Below are positions 8,378-17,812 of a DNA stretch of 55,919 bases, piece after piece. The notes beneath the pieces were generated by a model. That model was not told the DNA's origin and did not search any database. It saw only the letters and a list, made by a program, of their open reading frames with translations. Source of the stretch: Lishizhenia sp. Lineage in GTDB: Bacteria; Bacteroidota; Bacteroidia; Flavobacteriales_D; Crocinitomicaceae. The stretch lies in the NCBI GenBank assembly GCA_007117355.1, contig SKGS01000056.1, positions 1-55,919 of the forward strand, in the 5' to 3' direction. Numbering within the stretch: position 1 is the first letter of the stretch; each line of letters begins with the position of its first letter. The position numbers and the translations under genes were made by a program.

Positions 8378-10669
8378 ATGATTTACGTAGTTCTATCAGG
8401 TTTGTTGTTTGCCCTAATTCTGCCAATGGTGGGAAATAAATTTCTGCACAAATTTGCAGGATGGACTACCCTACTTCCCTTGTCGCTTTTTGTGTTTTTG
8501 GTTTCCATCAAGTTAGAAGGAAACGAACCAATTATTTACGATTACGAATGGGTTCCTTCATTGAACATTTCATTAAATTTTGTAGCGGATGGTTTATCCC
8601 TTTTATTTGGCTTAATCATCACTGGAATTGGAGCACTTGTTTATTTTTACTCCTCATACTACTTAAAGAAAAGCGAAAAACTGTTGCGATTTTATGCACT
8701 TTTAAGTGTGTTTATGGCTGCGATGCTTGGCTTGGTCTTTTCCAATAATATTTTGCTGACCTTTATTTTTTGGGAAATGACAAGTATCTCCTCATTTTTC
8801 TTAATTGGTTTTAACAATGAAGATATAAAGTCTCGGAAATCAGCGATGACAGCACTTACTATTACGGGGATTGGCGGTTTGTTCCTTCTCGGATTTGCTA
8901 TTCTTTTAGGTAATTATGCAGGAACTTACGAAATTTTAGCACTCAAAGAGCAAAATCAAATTTTTTCAGATGGCTGGATTGGTGGGATGGCGTTGGCATT
9001 TATTCTTATTGCGGCATTTACAAAGTCTGCTCAATTTCCACTCCATTTCTGGTTGCCTGGCGCTATGAAAGCTCCAACTCCTGTTTCCACTTATCTACAT
9101 TCTGCAACTATGGTAAAAGCGGGGGTTTTTCTTTTACTTCGTTTTTCTCCTCATTTTCAAGACAATTCACTTTGGAGTCCTTTATTGTTGACTTTTGGAG
9201 GACTAACCATGGTTTATTCTGCCTTTCACATTTTATTTAGAACGGATTTAAAAAGTATCTTGGCTTATTCTACTATTTCTGCATTAGGAGTTTTGGTCTT
9301 TCTAACAGGAATTGGCACGAATACGGCAATTACCGCTGCTTTAATTTTTCTTGTAGTTCATGCCTTGTACAAAGCAAGTTTATTCTTAATCACTGGAATT
9401 ATAGACCACCAAACAGGCACACGAGATATTACTAAACTCAAAGGATTAAAATCGAAGATGATGCCTGTTGCCATTGCTGGTGGCATCGTTGCGCTATCAA
9501 GTGCTGGCCTTCCTCCATTAGTTGGCTTTATTGGAAAAGACTTGATTTATGAAGCGAGTCTTCACGCAAATAACAATGAATTGCTATTAACGATAGTTGC
9601 TATTTTTACTAATGTGCTTTTGGTTTATGCAGGATTCCTAGTTGGAATAAAGCCTTTTTGGGGTAAACTTCCAGCTTCCTTAGAGGATGTAAAGGCACCT
9701 AGCTATAAGTTGTTTATTCCTCCACTAATACTTGCTGCGCTTAGTATTTTATTTGGCTTATTTCCAGCATTCGTCTCTGAAAACTACGTTTATACATTGG
9801 TGAAAAACACGTTTGATGATGTGATAAAAGTTAAACTATGGCATGGTTTCAATCTTATTTTTCTACTTAGCATTATTACTTTATTGCTTGGAACGATTCT
9901 ATTTTTAATTTGGAAACCAAATGTAACTAAAGAAGCTTGGATTAAACGCTTAAATAAAATTTCACCTCAGGAGTTATTGGAGGGCTTAATGCGTATTTTC
10001 CAATCTGTGAGTTTATTCATTACAGAAAAAATACAAAATGGATATTTGCGGAAGTACGTTTTTGTATTAGTTCTTGTTATCGCAGCTGCATTTGCCTATC
10101 ACGTTTTCACTACTCCGTTTAAATTTATGGATTTAAAGCAATTAAACAATTTAACAATCAACGATATTGTTGTTGTGTCTATCATGTTTGTTGCGATATT
10201 ATTCACTGTTTTTAGTAAATCGAGGTTAGCTGCCATTGCAGGACTTGGAATCGTGGGATATGCTATGTGTTTTATCTTTGTTTATTACAGCGCCCCCGAT
10301 TTAGCTATGACTCAGTTTACCATTGATACACTCACCGTAATTTTATTTGTACTAGTGCTTTATCGCTTGCCGAGATACTTAAACATGTCAAATTACACCA
10401 TGCGAATTCGTGATGGTATTGTTGCGCTTGGATTAGGCGCAATGATTACCATGGTTCTTTTGAAAGTCATGCACGAAACGCCTTCAAAAGAAATTAGTGA
10501 GTTTTATGCTGATAATTCGTATATTTTAGCAAAAGGAAAAAATATTGTAAATGTTATATTAGTTGACTTCAGAGGCTTTGATACATTGGTAGAAATTGTT
10601 GTACTTTCTATTGCTGCTATCGGTGTTTTTGGATTGTTGAAGTTGCATATTAAGAGGAATGAGAAGTAG
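8378..10669 (+). CDS. mrpA: Mrp-type Na+/H+ antiporter subunit A
   Basis: 763-residue polytopic membrane protein homologous to NuoL and the largest subunit of the Mrp cation/proton antiporter, which exports Na+ in exchange for protons. The N-terminal two thirds form the antiporter core: FWEMTSISSFFLIG carries the key Glu of TM5, and FTKSAQFPLHFWLPGAMKAP the conserved Lys of TM7. The C-terminal part includes the DUF4040-type segment (IVGYAMCFIFVYYSAPDLAM) and a terminal MrpB-N-like segment ending LRG-type VDFRGFDTLVEI. It is the full-length A form, not an A-B fusion. The next subunit gene is unusually far away (343 bp). Confidence 0.93.
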   Translation: MIYVVLSGLLFALILPMVGNKFLHKFAGWTTLLPLSLFVFLVSIKLEGNEPIIYDYEWVPSLNISLNFVADGLSLLFGLIITGIGALVYFYSSYYLKKSEKLLRFYALLSVFMAAMLGLVFSNNILLTFIFWEMTSISSFFLIGFNNEDIKSRKSAMTALTITGIGGLFLLGFAILLGNYAGTYEILALKEQNQIFSDGWIGGMALAFILIAAFTKSAQFPLHFWLPGAMKAPTPVSTYLHSATMVKAGVFLLLRFSPHFQDNSLWSPLLLTFGGLTMVYSAFHILFRTDLKSILAYSTISALGVLVFLTGIGTNTAITAALIFLVVHALYKASLFLITGIIDHQTGTRDITKLKGLKSKMMPVAIAGGIVALSSAGLPPLVGFIGKDLIYEASLHANNNELLLTIVAIFTNVLLVYAGFLVGIKPFWGKLPASLEDVKAPSYKLFIPPLILAALSILFGLFPAFVSENYVYTLVKNTFDDVIKVKLWHGFNLIFLLSIITLLLGTILFLIWKPNVTKEAWIKRLNKISPQELLEGLMRIFQSVSLFITEKIQNGYLRKYVFVLVLVIAAAFAYHVFTTPFKFMDLKQLNNLTINDIVVVSIMFVAILFTVFSKSRLAAIAGLGIVGYAMCFIFVYYSAPDLAMTQFTIDTLTVILFVLVLYRLPRYLNMSNYTMRIRDGIVALGLGAMITMVLLKVMHETPSKEISEFYADNSYILAKGKNIVNVILVDFRGFDTLVEIVVLSIAAIGVFGLLKLHIKRNEK

Positions 10670-11012
10670 AGAAGATTTTAAGACGGTAGGATGTTAGATA
10701 TTAGACGTTAGCATCTCGATAAACTCGATGACCAACAATAGACGTTAGAGGTTTTGAGTAGTTGAGTTAATGGAGACCGAGTGATTTTAACCGTAACAAC
10801 GTGAAGCGTTAAAAGAGCGCTGCTTCGAGCTTGTCGAGAAGTATCGAGGGCGGAATGGAGATTTTAAGATTTTAAGACGTTAGTCATTAGATGTTAGATA
10901 TAATCCTTAGCGGTATATACCACGCTCTGCTTGTCCGCGGATTTAAAGGCAAGCATATTAATGAACTAGGTGACCAACATTAAGAGGTTAGATATAAATA
11001 TTAAAAAGAAAA
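10670..11012. repeat. 343-bp repeat-mosaic spacer between mrpA and mrpB
   Basis: No credible gene is present. Two imperfect copies of one block occur: GATTTTAAGACGGTAG (10674-10689) against GATTTTAAGACGTTAG (10868-10883), each followed by GTTAGA/ATTAGA-type short repeats, and GACCAACAATAGACGTTAGA (10730-10749) against GACCAACATTAAGAGGTTAG (10972-10991). Between them, 10817-10849 reads on the minus strand as CTCGATACTTCTCGACAAGC followed by TCGAAG, like intergenic palindromic repeats common in flavobacterial genomes. A perfect palindrome GGTATATACC sits at 10912-10921. No TAnnTTTG box is clear before mrpB. Confidence 0.7.
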
Positions 11013-11423
11013 ATGAAAAGTGTTATTTTAAAAACTGCGTCGTCGTATTTGCTGCCTTTGTTGTTGCTTTTTTCGGTTTTTGTGCTTTTAAGAGGGCATT
11101 ATTTACCAGGAGGTGGCTTTATAGGTGGATTAATTGCAGCCATTGCATTTGTTCTTCATGCTTTTGCAAATGGATTGAAAAATACACGCTTTTTAATTCG
11201 TATTCACCCAGGTTTTCTTATTCCAGTTGGATTATTAATCGCATTAATTAGTGCCACAGTTCCAATCTTTGCTGACTTACCAGTCATGACAGGACTTTGG
11301 TTTCCTGAACCAGTATCCGTAGTTGGAATGATTGGCAGTGCATTATTTTTTGATATTGGCGTTTTTCTTGTTGTTATTGGCGCATCACTAACTATCATGT
11401 TCACTATTTCAGAATCGGCATAA
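11013..11423 (+). CDS. mrpB: Mrp-type Na+/H+ antiporter subunit B
   Basis: 136-residue membrane protein with four predicted membrane segments. [21 protein letters not shown] (in two motifs, [11 protein letters not shown] and [10 protein letters not shown]) is the MrpB/MnhB signature. It forms part of the Mrp antiporter membrane arm. The ATG at 11013 gives the usual family length. It begins directly after the repeat spacer and is followed 3 bases later by mrpC. Confidence 0.93.
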   Translation: MKSVILKTASSYLLPLLLLFSVFVLLRGHYLPGGGFIGGLIAAIAFVLHAFANGLKNTRFLIRIHPGFLIPVGLLIALISATVPIFADLPVMTGLWFPEPVSVVGMIGSALFFDIGVFLVVIGASLTIMFTISESA

Positions 11424-11426
11424 AAA

Positions 11427-11777
11427 ATGGAAATATTACTAGCAATCATTACAGGTTTTTTATACGCCGCGGGAATCTACCTCATCTTGAGAAGAAGTCT
11501 CGTAAAACTAATTATCGGATTAGTTTTATTGGGGAATGGAGTCAACCTTTTACTTTTTCTAACTGGCGGGCTTTCTAAAGGTAAACCACCAATTATTCCC
11601 GAGGATGCAAAAGTGATTTCTGAAATTTATTCTGACCCCGTTCCGCAAGCTTTAGTGCTGACAGCAATTGTAATCAGCTTTGGACTTCAATCTTTTGCCA
11701 TTATTCTGATTAAAAGAGCTTATAAGCTTCTAAAAACTGACGATTTGGATACTTTAAACGAAACTGACTCCATTTAA
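11427..11777 (+). CDS. mrpC: Mrp-type Na+/H+ antiporter subunit C
   Basis: 116-residue NuoK-like subunit with three membrane segments. GFLYAAGIYLILRRSLVKLI and GLVLLGNGVNLLLFLTGG are typical of MrpC, as is the DPVPQALVLTAIVISFG motif with its conserved polar residues. It lies 3 bases after mrpB and 2 bases before mrpD in the operon. Confidence 0.94.
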   Translation: MEILLAIITGFLYAAGIYLILRRSLVKLIIGLVLLGNGVNLLLFLTGGLSKGKPPIIPEDAKVISEIYSDPVPQALVLTAIVISFGLQSFAIILIKRAYKLLKTDDLDTLNETDSI

Positions 11778-11779
11778 AA

Positions 11780-13291
11780 ATGCAACACATCATCACATAT
11801 CCGATTTTATTTCAAGCATTTGTTGCTGTCTTATTGCTGTTTTTTTGGCAGAAGGTAAAAATCCAACGATGGATTAGCATTATTGGTAGTGCAATTGCTG
11901 TAATCATTTCTTTTTCGCTATTTTTCCATGTTTGGGAAAATGGAATTATTTCCATTCAAATGGGGAACTGGGCAGCACCTTTTGGAATTACCCTCATAGC
12001 TGATTCGCTTGCTGTTACAATGGTTGTACTTGCTTCAATAGTTGGCTTTGCTGTTTCACTTTTTTCTACCAGAGGAATAGTTGCTTCTAGAATAAAATTT
12101 GGCTATTACCCCATATTACATTTTATGATAATGGGCTTATCTGGAGCGTTTTTAACAGGTGATATCTTCAACTTATATGTTTGGTTTGAAGTGATCATTA
12201 TTAGCTCATTTGTTCTCTTGACCATCGGTGGTAAAAAAGCTCAAGTGGAAGGCGCTGTTAAATACTTTACGCTAAACATGTTAGCATCAGTAGTATTTCT
12301 TACAGCCATTGCTTTATTGTACGGAACTACAGGCACACTCAATATGGCTGAATTAGCTCAAATAATTCCATTGGTGGAAAATCAAGGACTCATTGAAATA
12401 ATTGCCATTATTTTCTTAATTGCTTTTGGTGTGAAATCTGGTGTATTCCCTCTGTTTACATGGCTTCCCGCGGCATACCACACACCACCAGCAGCAGTAT
12501 CTTCACTTTTTGGAGGCTTGTTAACGAAGTTAGGGGTTTACGCCATGCTGCGTGTTTTCACTTTGTTATTCTCCATGAGTGCATTTAACTTTGACTGGAT
12601 CATTTTCATTGCAGTTCTTACTATTATTTCTGGAGCGATGGGCGCACTTGTTCAAAAAGACTTAATCAAAATGTTTTCTTATTTGATAATTTGCCATATT
12701 GGTTTTATGCTATCCGGTCTTGGCATGGGTTCAGAAATTGCAATTACGGGTGCTGTCTTTTATATGATTCATGACATAATTGTAAAGTCTAATTTGTTTC
12801 TTGTTGGTGGAATTTTACACCGTATAACTGGTTCAACACGAATAGCAAACATGGGGGGAATTATGAAAGATTATCCAATGCTGACCTTGTTATTTTTAAT
12901 CCCTTTGTTTTCTTTAGTTGGTGTTCCTCCCTTCTCTGGTTTTTGGCCAAAAATCTCCTTAATTTCGGCAAGTTTACTCACTGAAAATTATTGGGTTTTA
13001 GGAAGTATTATTTTTGGTAGTGTAATTACATTGGTAGTCGTTGCTAAAATTATTCTGGAAGTTTTTGCAAAAAATCTTCCGAAACGACCTGCGCTTAAAT
13101 CATTTAAATATTTTACTAATTTTTCCAATCTTGAAAAAAGGGTGCTCATCTATCCTATTGTGTTTTTAGCATTAATTAGTTTAGTTATTGGTTTTGGAGC
13201 TGAACCCATTCAACAATTATCCGAAAAAGTAGCTTTTGAATTAACGCACCCCGAGGTATATATTGAAACTGTTTTTCCCAAATCAAAATAA
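11780..13291 (+). CDS. mrpD: Mrp-type Na+/H+ antiporter subunit D
   Basis: 503-residue NuoM/N-like antiporter subunit with about 14 membrane segments, the second proton-channel module of the Mrp complex. Conserved charged membrane residues are visible: the Glu in LYVWFEVIIISSFVLL, the Lys in GVKSGVFPLFTWLPAAY, and the later Lys in GGLLTKLGVYAMLR. The length is normal. It follows mrpC by 2 bases and precedes mrpE by 6. Confidence 0.94.
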   Translation: MQHIITYPILFQAFVAVLLLFFWQKVKIQRWISIIGSAIAVIISFSLFFHVWENGIISIQMGNWAAPFGITLIADSLAVTMVVLASIVGFAVSLFSTRGIVASRIKFGYYPILHFMIMGLSGAFLTGDIFNLYVWFEVIIISSFVLLTIGGKKAQVEGAVKYFTLNMLASVVFLTAIALLYGTTGTLNMAELAQIIPLVENQGLIEIIAIIFLIAFGVKSGVFPLFTWLPAAYHTPPAAVSSLFGGLLTKLGVYAMLRVFTLLFSMSAFNFDWIIFIAVLTIISGAMGALVQKDLIKMFSYLIICHIGFMLSGLGMGSEIAITGAVFYMIHDIIVKSNLFLVGGILHRITGSTRIANMGGIMKDYPMLTLLFLIPLFSLVGVPPFSGFWPKISLISASLLTENYWVLGSIIFGSVITLVVVAKIILEVFAKNLPKRPALKSFKYFTNFSNLEKRVLIYPIVFLALISLVIGFGAEPIQQLSEKVAFELTHPEVYIETVFPKSK

Positions 13292-13297
13292 AGAACT

Positions 13298-13774
13298 ATG
13301 AAAATTCAATTTTTATTAAATCTGATTTTGACCATCGTTTGGGTTTTCCTTACGGGGAGCATGGCTTTTGCTAATTTCGTTTTTGGCTTTGTATTGAGTT
13401 TTATTGTACTTTGGATAATTAGTAGAAAACAAGAAAACCGAAAGTATTTCGTTGTAATACCGCAAATCATTGCTTTCTTTTTTTATTTTATATGGGAATT
13501 ATTAAAAGCAAATATGCAAGTAGCCGCTGATGTGGTAACGCCAAAGTTTTATATGCAACCAGGAATAGTGGCCGTCCCTTTGGATGCTAAAACGGATTTA
13601 GAAATTACTTTACTGGCAAATTTGATTTCTTTGACGCCTGGTTCATTGAGTATTGATGTATCTGACGACAAGAAAACGCTTTACGTTCATGCGATGTATA
13701 TCAATAGCAAAGAAGAGTTTGTGGATGAAATTAAAAACGGATTTGAAAAACGATTACTAAGAATTTTACGATGA
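13298..13774 (+). CDS. mrpE: Mrp-type Na+/H+ antiporter subunit E
   Basis: 158-residue MrpE with N-terminal membrane hairpins and a cytoplasmic C-terminal domain. PGIVAVPLDAKTDLEITLLA and ANLISLTPGSLSIDVSDD are the family hallmarks. The last four bases overlap the mrpF start (ATGA), so the two are translationally coupled. Confidence 0.93.
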   Translation: MKIQFLLNLILTIVWVFLTGSMAFANFVFGFVLSFIVLWIISRKQENRKYFVVIPQIIAFFFYFIWELLKANMQVAADVVTPKFYMQPGIVAVPLDAKTDLEITLLANLISLTPGSLSIDVSDDKKTLYVHAMYINSKEEFVDEIKNGFEKRLLRILR

Positions 13775-14046
13775 GTGTTTACGACTTTTTATATTATTTC
13801 ATTTTACCCATTTTAAGCTTTTCTGGCTTATTGGTGTTTGTCCGTTTTTTGAAAGGACCACGACTTTCCGATAGAGTTATTGCCTTAGATTTGCTTATAA
13901 CTATTGGAATTGGTATCATTGCTATTTACAGTGTCATAAGTAATAGACCAACTTTTTTGGACATCGCTATGATTCTGGCATTAATTGCCTTTTTGGGTAC
14001 CGTGGCTTTCGCTTATTATTTAGAAAAAAGAAGTAAAAATGAGTAA
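13771..14046 (+). CDS. mrpF: Mrp-type Na+/H+ antiporter subunit F
   Basis: 91-residue MrpF with three membrane segments. RFLKGPRLSDRVIALDLL carries the conserved GP-DR motif, and the buried Asp in FLDIAMILALIAFLGTVAFA is typical. It overlaps mrpE by 4 and mrpG by 8 bases. Confidence 0.93.
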   Translation: MSVYDFLYYFILPILSFSGLLVFVRFLKGPRLSDRVIALDLLITIGIGIIAIYSVISNRPTFLDIAMILALIAFLGTVAFAYYLEKRSKNE

Positions 14047-14449
14047 CATAATTTTGATTTTCCTTGTCTCGGTTGGAGCCATTTTTATCCTGCTCGCAGC
14101 GATTGGCTTGGTCCGTATGCCAGATTTGTATCTACGAATATCTGTAACTACAAAAGCGGCTACTCTCGGAGTTGGTCTTTTACTCGTTGGAACAGCCATT
14201 TATTTTAATGAATTATCCATCACAACTAGAGCAATAGCCATTTTATTTTTCCTTTTTCTTACTGCGCCTATTGGAGCGCATCTCATTGGTCGTGCCTCTT
14301 ATTTTATTGGCTTACCCATGTGGAAAGGTTCAGTTTTAGATGAACTTGAAGGGAAATATGAAAAAAAAACACATGAACTAGCAAGTGAAGAAGCAGCTAG
14401 TGAAAATGATGAAAATATTAACGGTAACGAAGAGAATAATAAAGTATGA
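14039..14449 (+). CDS. mrpG: Mrp-type Na+/H+ antiporter subunit G
   Basis: 136-residue MrpG with three membrane segments. GLVRMPDLYLRISVTTKAAT and FFLFLTAPIGAHLIGRASY are family motifs. A charged, Glu/Asn-rich tail of about 35 residues after the membrane core is longer than in many MrpG proteins. Its stop overlaps the next start in an ATGA, coupling the antiporter to the BatA-type gene. Confidence 0.92.
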   Translation: MSNIILIFLVSVGAIFILLAAIGLVRMPDLYLRISVTTKAATLGVGLLLVGTAIYFNELSITTRAIAILFFLFLTAPIGAHLIGRASYFIGLPMWKGSVLDELEGKYEKKTHELASEEAASENDENINGNEENNKV

Positions 14450-16512
14450 AATTCGTAAACCCTCAATTTCTCTGGGCATTTTTGTTATTGGCAATTCCGA
14501 TTATTGTTCATCTGTTTCATTTTAAACGCTACAAGACAATTTATTTTTCGAGTATCCAGTTTTTAAAAGCTGTTTCAGAAGAAAGCAAGTCAACACAAAA
14601 ATTGAAACATTGGCTTATCCTTCTTTCGCGTTTATTGGCTTTTTCAGCTTTGATTTTAGCTTTTGCTCAACCCTATATTCCATCTTCAGAAGAACAACTA
14701 AAAGGCAGACAAACTGCTATGGTTTTTTACCTCGATAATTCCTTTTCTATGTCGGCAAAAGGAGCTTCTGGAAACTTATTGCAACAAGGAAAAGAGGTAA
14801 TTCGAAATTTTGCAGAGAAAGCTCCGTTAAGTACCAATTTCATGCTCGTCACGAATGAGTTAAATAGTAGTGAACTGCGTTTAATTACTAAAAATGAATT
14901 ACTAGACCGATTGGATGAAATTGATTTCTCGCCAGTTTCTGTTGACTTAGGAAATCCGCTGCAAAGTATTTCTAACTACATGCAGCAAAAAGGCATAGAA
15001 GGCACTGTTCAGAAAATTGTTCTCAGTGATTTTCAAACAAATAGTGCCTCATTAAATGATTGGGAGGCAGATTCTACTGTACTCTACTACCCTATTCAGT
15101 TACAATCACAGCTAGAAGGGAATTTATACATTGATTCTGTTTGGTTTGAAACACCAATTCGAAAAATAAATCGTCCAAATCGTTTGATGGTGCGTGTTGT
15201 AAATACTTATACTGAAAATTTACAAAACATCCCTGTTGAACTGAAGGTTGGCTCATTTAATCGAAAATCAATAATAGACATTCCCGCTCAAGCTTCGACA
15301 GTTACTTCCTTCACTTATACTGATAACAAAGTCGGAACGATTGAAGGAAAAGTAGAAGTAAGCGACGAACATTTATTCTTTGATGATGTGTTCTATTTCG
15401 CATATGACATCAAAGAAAATTGCACGGTTTTAATTGTTGAGGAACCTATTCTAAAACCATATCATAACGCACCACAACGTGTTTATCAAACCGATGATTT
15501 CTATAAAATAAACAAGATTTCTATTCAACAATTAACACTGGAAGATACAAGAAATGCTGATTACATAGTACTCAATGGACTTCTCTCTATTTCATCGGGA
15601 ATTCAATCACTTTTAGAAGAATTCGTAAATAATGGCGGAGGACTTTTAATTATTCCCGATGAAAAGATTGAAATTGCTGAATACAATGCGTTATTTCAGC
15701 GCTTAGAAATGCCAAGAATTGGAGGGTTTAGTGAAAATACTTTACGTATTACGCAGTTAAACTACGAAGATGATTTCTTTGAAGGAGTATTTGAAAAACG
15801 AGATAAAGGCATTTCACTTTCATTAATTAATGCACTATTTAAAAGTGATTTTTCTGCTGCAAATGCTATTAAATTACTCGCTTTAGAGAATCAAGATGCT
15901 ATTTTTGCTCGTCACGGTGGAGAGAAAAATGTTTTTGTATTCTATGCCGGAACAGCTTCAAATTTCGGCACTATTTCCAGTCATGCTATTTTTAGTGCGT
16001 TGCTTTTACGTTCTGCGGAATTAAGTTCAAGTAACAATGTGATTTTTGCAAATTTAGGAACATCGAAGCCTTACGCTATTGAACTTCCTTCAAATCAAGA
16101 AGGCGCTATTCGATTAAAACAAGAAGACTTTTCAATTATTCCGCCTGCTATGCGAAAAGGCAAGAAAATGTATATTTCGTTAGACGAAACAGAATTGCTA
16201 AAAATGCTACATGCAGGGTTTTACAACTTAGAATGGAAAGAAGAGCATCTTGGTGTCATTGCACTGAATTACAACAGGAAAGAATCAAAAACCGGAAGTT
16301 TAGATTCAAAAGAAATAGAGACAGCATTCAAAGAAAGTGGTGCTAAGTTTGTTCAGTCCATAGCGTTTGATGACACTTCACCCGTTGAACAATTATCCCT
16401 AGAAAAACCAAATGAATACTGGAGAATTCTATTAATTTTGGCATTGGTTTTCTTGATTATTGAAATGTTGCTTACCAAACTTTGGAAACAACAAAACATC
16501 AAGAAATTCTAA
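14446..16512 (+). CDS. BatA-domain (aerotolerance N-terminal) VWA-like membrane protein
   Basis: 688 residues. The N-terminus NPQFLWAFLLLAIPIIVHLF (5-24) followed by FKRYKTIYFSSIQFL is the BatA/aerotolerance-regulator N-terminal signature, with a second membrane helix at about 55-77. A von Willebrand A-like domain follows with a MIDAS-type motif D97-N-S99-F-S101. The middle (about 330-520) holds a glutamine-amidotransferase-like fold seen in this family, and one membrane helix at about 662-678 ends the chain. It starts inside the mrpG stop codon (ATGA). Such proteins are common in Bacteroidota; their function is not firmly known. Confidence 0.82.
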   Translation: MKFVNPQFLWAFLLLAIPIIVHLFHFKRYKTIYFSSIQFLKAVSEESKSTQKLKHWLILLSRLLAFSALILAFAQPYIPSSEEQLKGRQTAMVFYLDNSFSMSAKGASGNLLQQGKEVIRNFAEKAPLSTNFMLVTNELNSSELRLITKNELLDRLDEIDFSPVSVDLGNPLQSISNYMQQKGIEGTVQKIVLSDFQTNSASLNDWEADSTVLYYPIQLQSQLEGNLYIDSVWFETPIRKINRPNRLMVRVVNTYTENLQNIPVELKVGSFNRKSIIDIPAQASTVTSFTYTDNKVGTIEGKVEVSDEHLFFDDVFYFAYDIKENCTVLIVEEPILKPYHNAPQRVYQTDDFYKINKISIQQLTLEDTRNADYIVLNGLLSISSGIQSLLEEFVNNGGGLLIIPDEKIEIAEYNALFQRLEMPRIGGFSENTLRITQLNYEDDFFEGVFEKRDKGISLSLINALFKSDFSAANAIKLLALENQDAIFARHGGEKNVFVFYAGTASNFGTISSHAIFSALLLRSAELSSSNNVIFANLGTSKPYAIELPSNQEGAIRLKQEDFSIIPPAMRKGKKMYISLDETELLKMLHAGFYNLEWKEEHLGVIALNYNRKESKTGSLDSKEIETAFKESGAKFVQSIAFDDTSPVEQLSLEKPNEYWRILLILALVFLIIEMLLTKLWKQQNIKKF

Positions 16513-16538
16513 AGTACTCAAAAGGAATGTTATAACAC

Positions 16539-17804
16539 ATGAAAATAGTATTAAAACAGGTTACCATTTTAGATAGACAATCCTCCCATTTTGGAGAAAC
16601 GAAAGATATTTTAATTGAAGACGGAGTTATTTCTAAAATTTCTTCCTCCATTAATGAAAATGAAACTACCATTTTGAGTGGAAATAACTGGTGCGTCTCC
16701 CAAGGATGGGTAGATTTAAGAGCACATTTCTGTGACCCAGGTGAAGAGCATAAGGAAACCATTGAAACGGGATTAAACGCAGCTGCTTTTGGAGGATTTA
16801 CGCATGTTTGTACTGTTCCTTCAACGCTTCCAGTAGTAGATAACAAAAGTCAGGTTTTATATCAACTGAACCAAAGCAAGTTTCATCCTACAGAAATTCA
16901 CCCAATTGGTGCTATTACCAAAGGTTGTAAAGGGGAAAGTTTAGCAGAAATGTATGATATGTACCAATCTGGTGTTCGATTATTTAGCGACGATGAAAAA
17001 GCTCTCCAATCCGGTATAGCCTATCGAGCATTGATGTACATAAAAAATTTTGGTGGGAGAATTATTAGTTTTCCAAAAGATGAAGGTATAGCAGCTGGAG
17101 GAATGGTAAACGAAGGTGTTGCTTCCACACGAACTGGAATAAAAGCAAATGCAGCTATTTCAGAAACAATTCCGCTTTACAGAGATTTAGAACTATTAGA
17201 ATATACAGCTAGTGCACTTCACGTTACAGGAATTTCTGCTGCTGAAAGTGTTGAAATGATTCAAAAAGCAAAAGAAAAAGGAATGGATGTAACATGTGAT
17301 GTTTCTCTTCACCACTTACTTTTTGATGAGCATTCTGTATTAGGTTTCGACAGTAATTTCAAAGTGCTTCCTCCTTATCGTTCGGAAAAAGATAAAAAAG
17401 CACTCGTTAAGGGTTGGCTTGATGGCACTATCGATTGCGTAGTTTCCAATCACCGACCACACGATAAAGAAGAAAAAGATGTCGAATTCGACCATGCAGC
17501 TCATGGAAATATTGCGCTGCAAACTGTTTTTAGTGCGTTGAATAGCGTTGTCGATTCAAAGGATAAGCAACATATTATTGATACGCTTTCTTTAAATAAT
17601 CGGAAAGTTGCAGAAATATCCAATTACCCAATTGAAGAAGGAAGTTTAGCAGATTTAACCTTGTTTGACTGGGAGAAAGAATGGACATTCAACGATGAAA
17701 TGATAGAATCTAAAACGAAAAACTCACCTTTTCTTAATCAAAAAATGAAAGGTTTTGTGAATGGTATTATACATCGTGGTAAAATGATGATTAACGATAA
17801 ATAA
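16539..17804 (+). CDS. Dihydroorotase-like protein, probably catalytically dead
   Basis: 421-residue amidohydrolase-superfamily protein whose whole length follows class I dihydroorotase (PyrC), the pyrimidine enzyme that closes carbamoyl-aspartate to dihydroorotate. The metal and substrate sites are altered. The usual D-x-H-x-H-x-R-x-P-G is D-L-R61-A-H63-F-C65-D-P-G. The third ligand His is F178 ([10 protein letters not shown]), the fourth is G231 (ALHVTGIS), and the catalytic Asp of the D-H-x-P-H motif is N304 (SNHRPH). HH at 258-259 remains. It may resemble the non-catalytic dihydroorotase-like partners of aspartate transcarbamoylase in some bacteria; that role is inferred. It lies 26 bases after the BatA gene and 8 before a methyltransferase gene. 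Confidence 0.8.
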   Translation: MKIVLKQVTILDRQSSHFGETKDILIEDGVISKISSSINENETTILSGNNWCVSQGWVDLRAHFCDPGEEHKETIETGLNAAAFGGFTHVCTVPSTLPVVDNKSQVLYQLNQSKFHPTEIHPIGAITKGCKGESLAEMYDMYQSGVRLFSDDEKALQSGIAYRALMYIKNFGGRIISFPKDEGIAAGGMVNEGVASTRTGIKANAAISETIPLYRDLELLEYTASALHVTGISAAESVEMIQKAKEKGMDVTCDVSLHHLLFDEHSVLGFDSNFKVLPPYRSEKDKKALVKGWLDGTIDCVVSNHRPHDKEEKDVEFDHAAHGNIALQTVFSALNSVVDSKDKQHIIDTLSLNNRKVAEISNYPIEEGSLADLTLFDWEKEWTFNDEMIESKTKNSPFLNQKMKGFVNGIIHRGKMMINDK

Positions 17805-17812
17805 TTTTTGTT

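Noticed and set aside
10670-11012. CRISPR array or integron in the mrpA-mrpB spacer
   Set aside because: The repeats are imperfect, short and not regularly spaced; there is no cas gene or integrase.
10970-11251. Frame overlapping mrpB in another phase
   Set aside because: Low-complexity translation rich in Phe, Cys and Trp; it shadows the membrane segments of mrpB.
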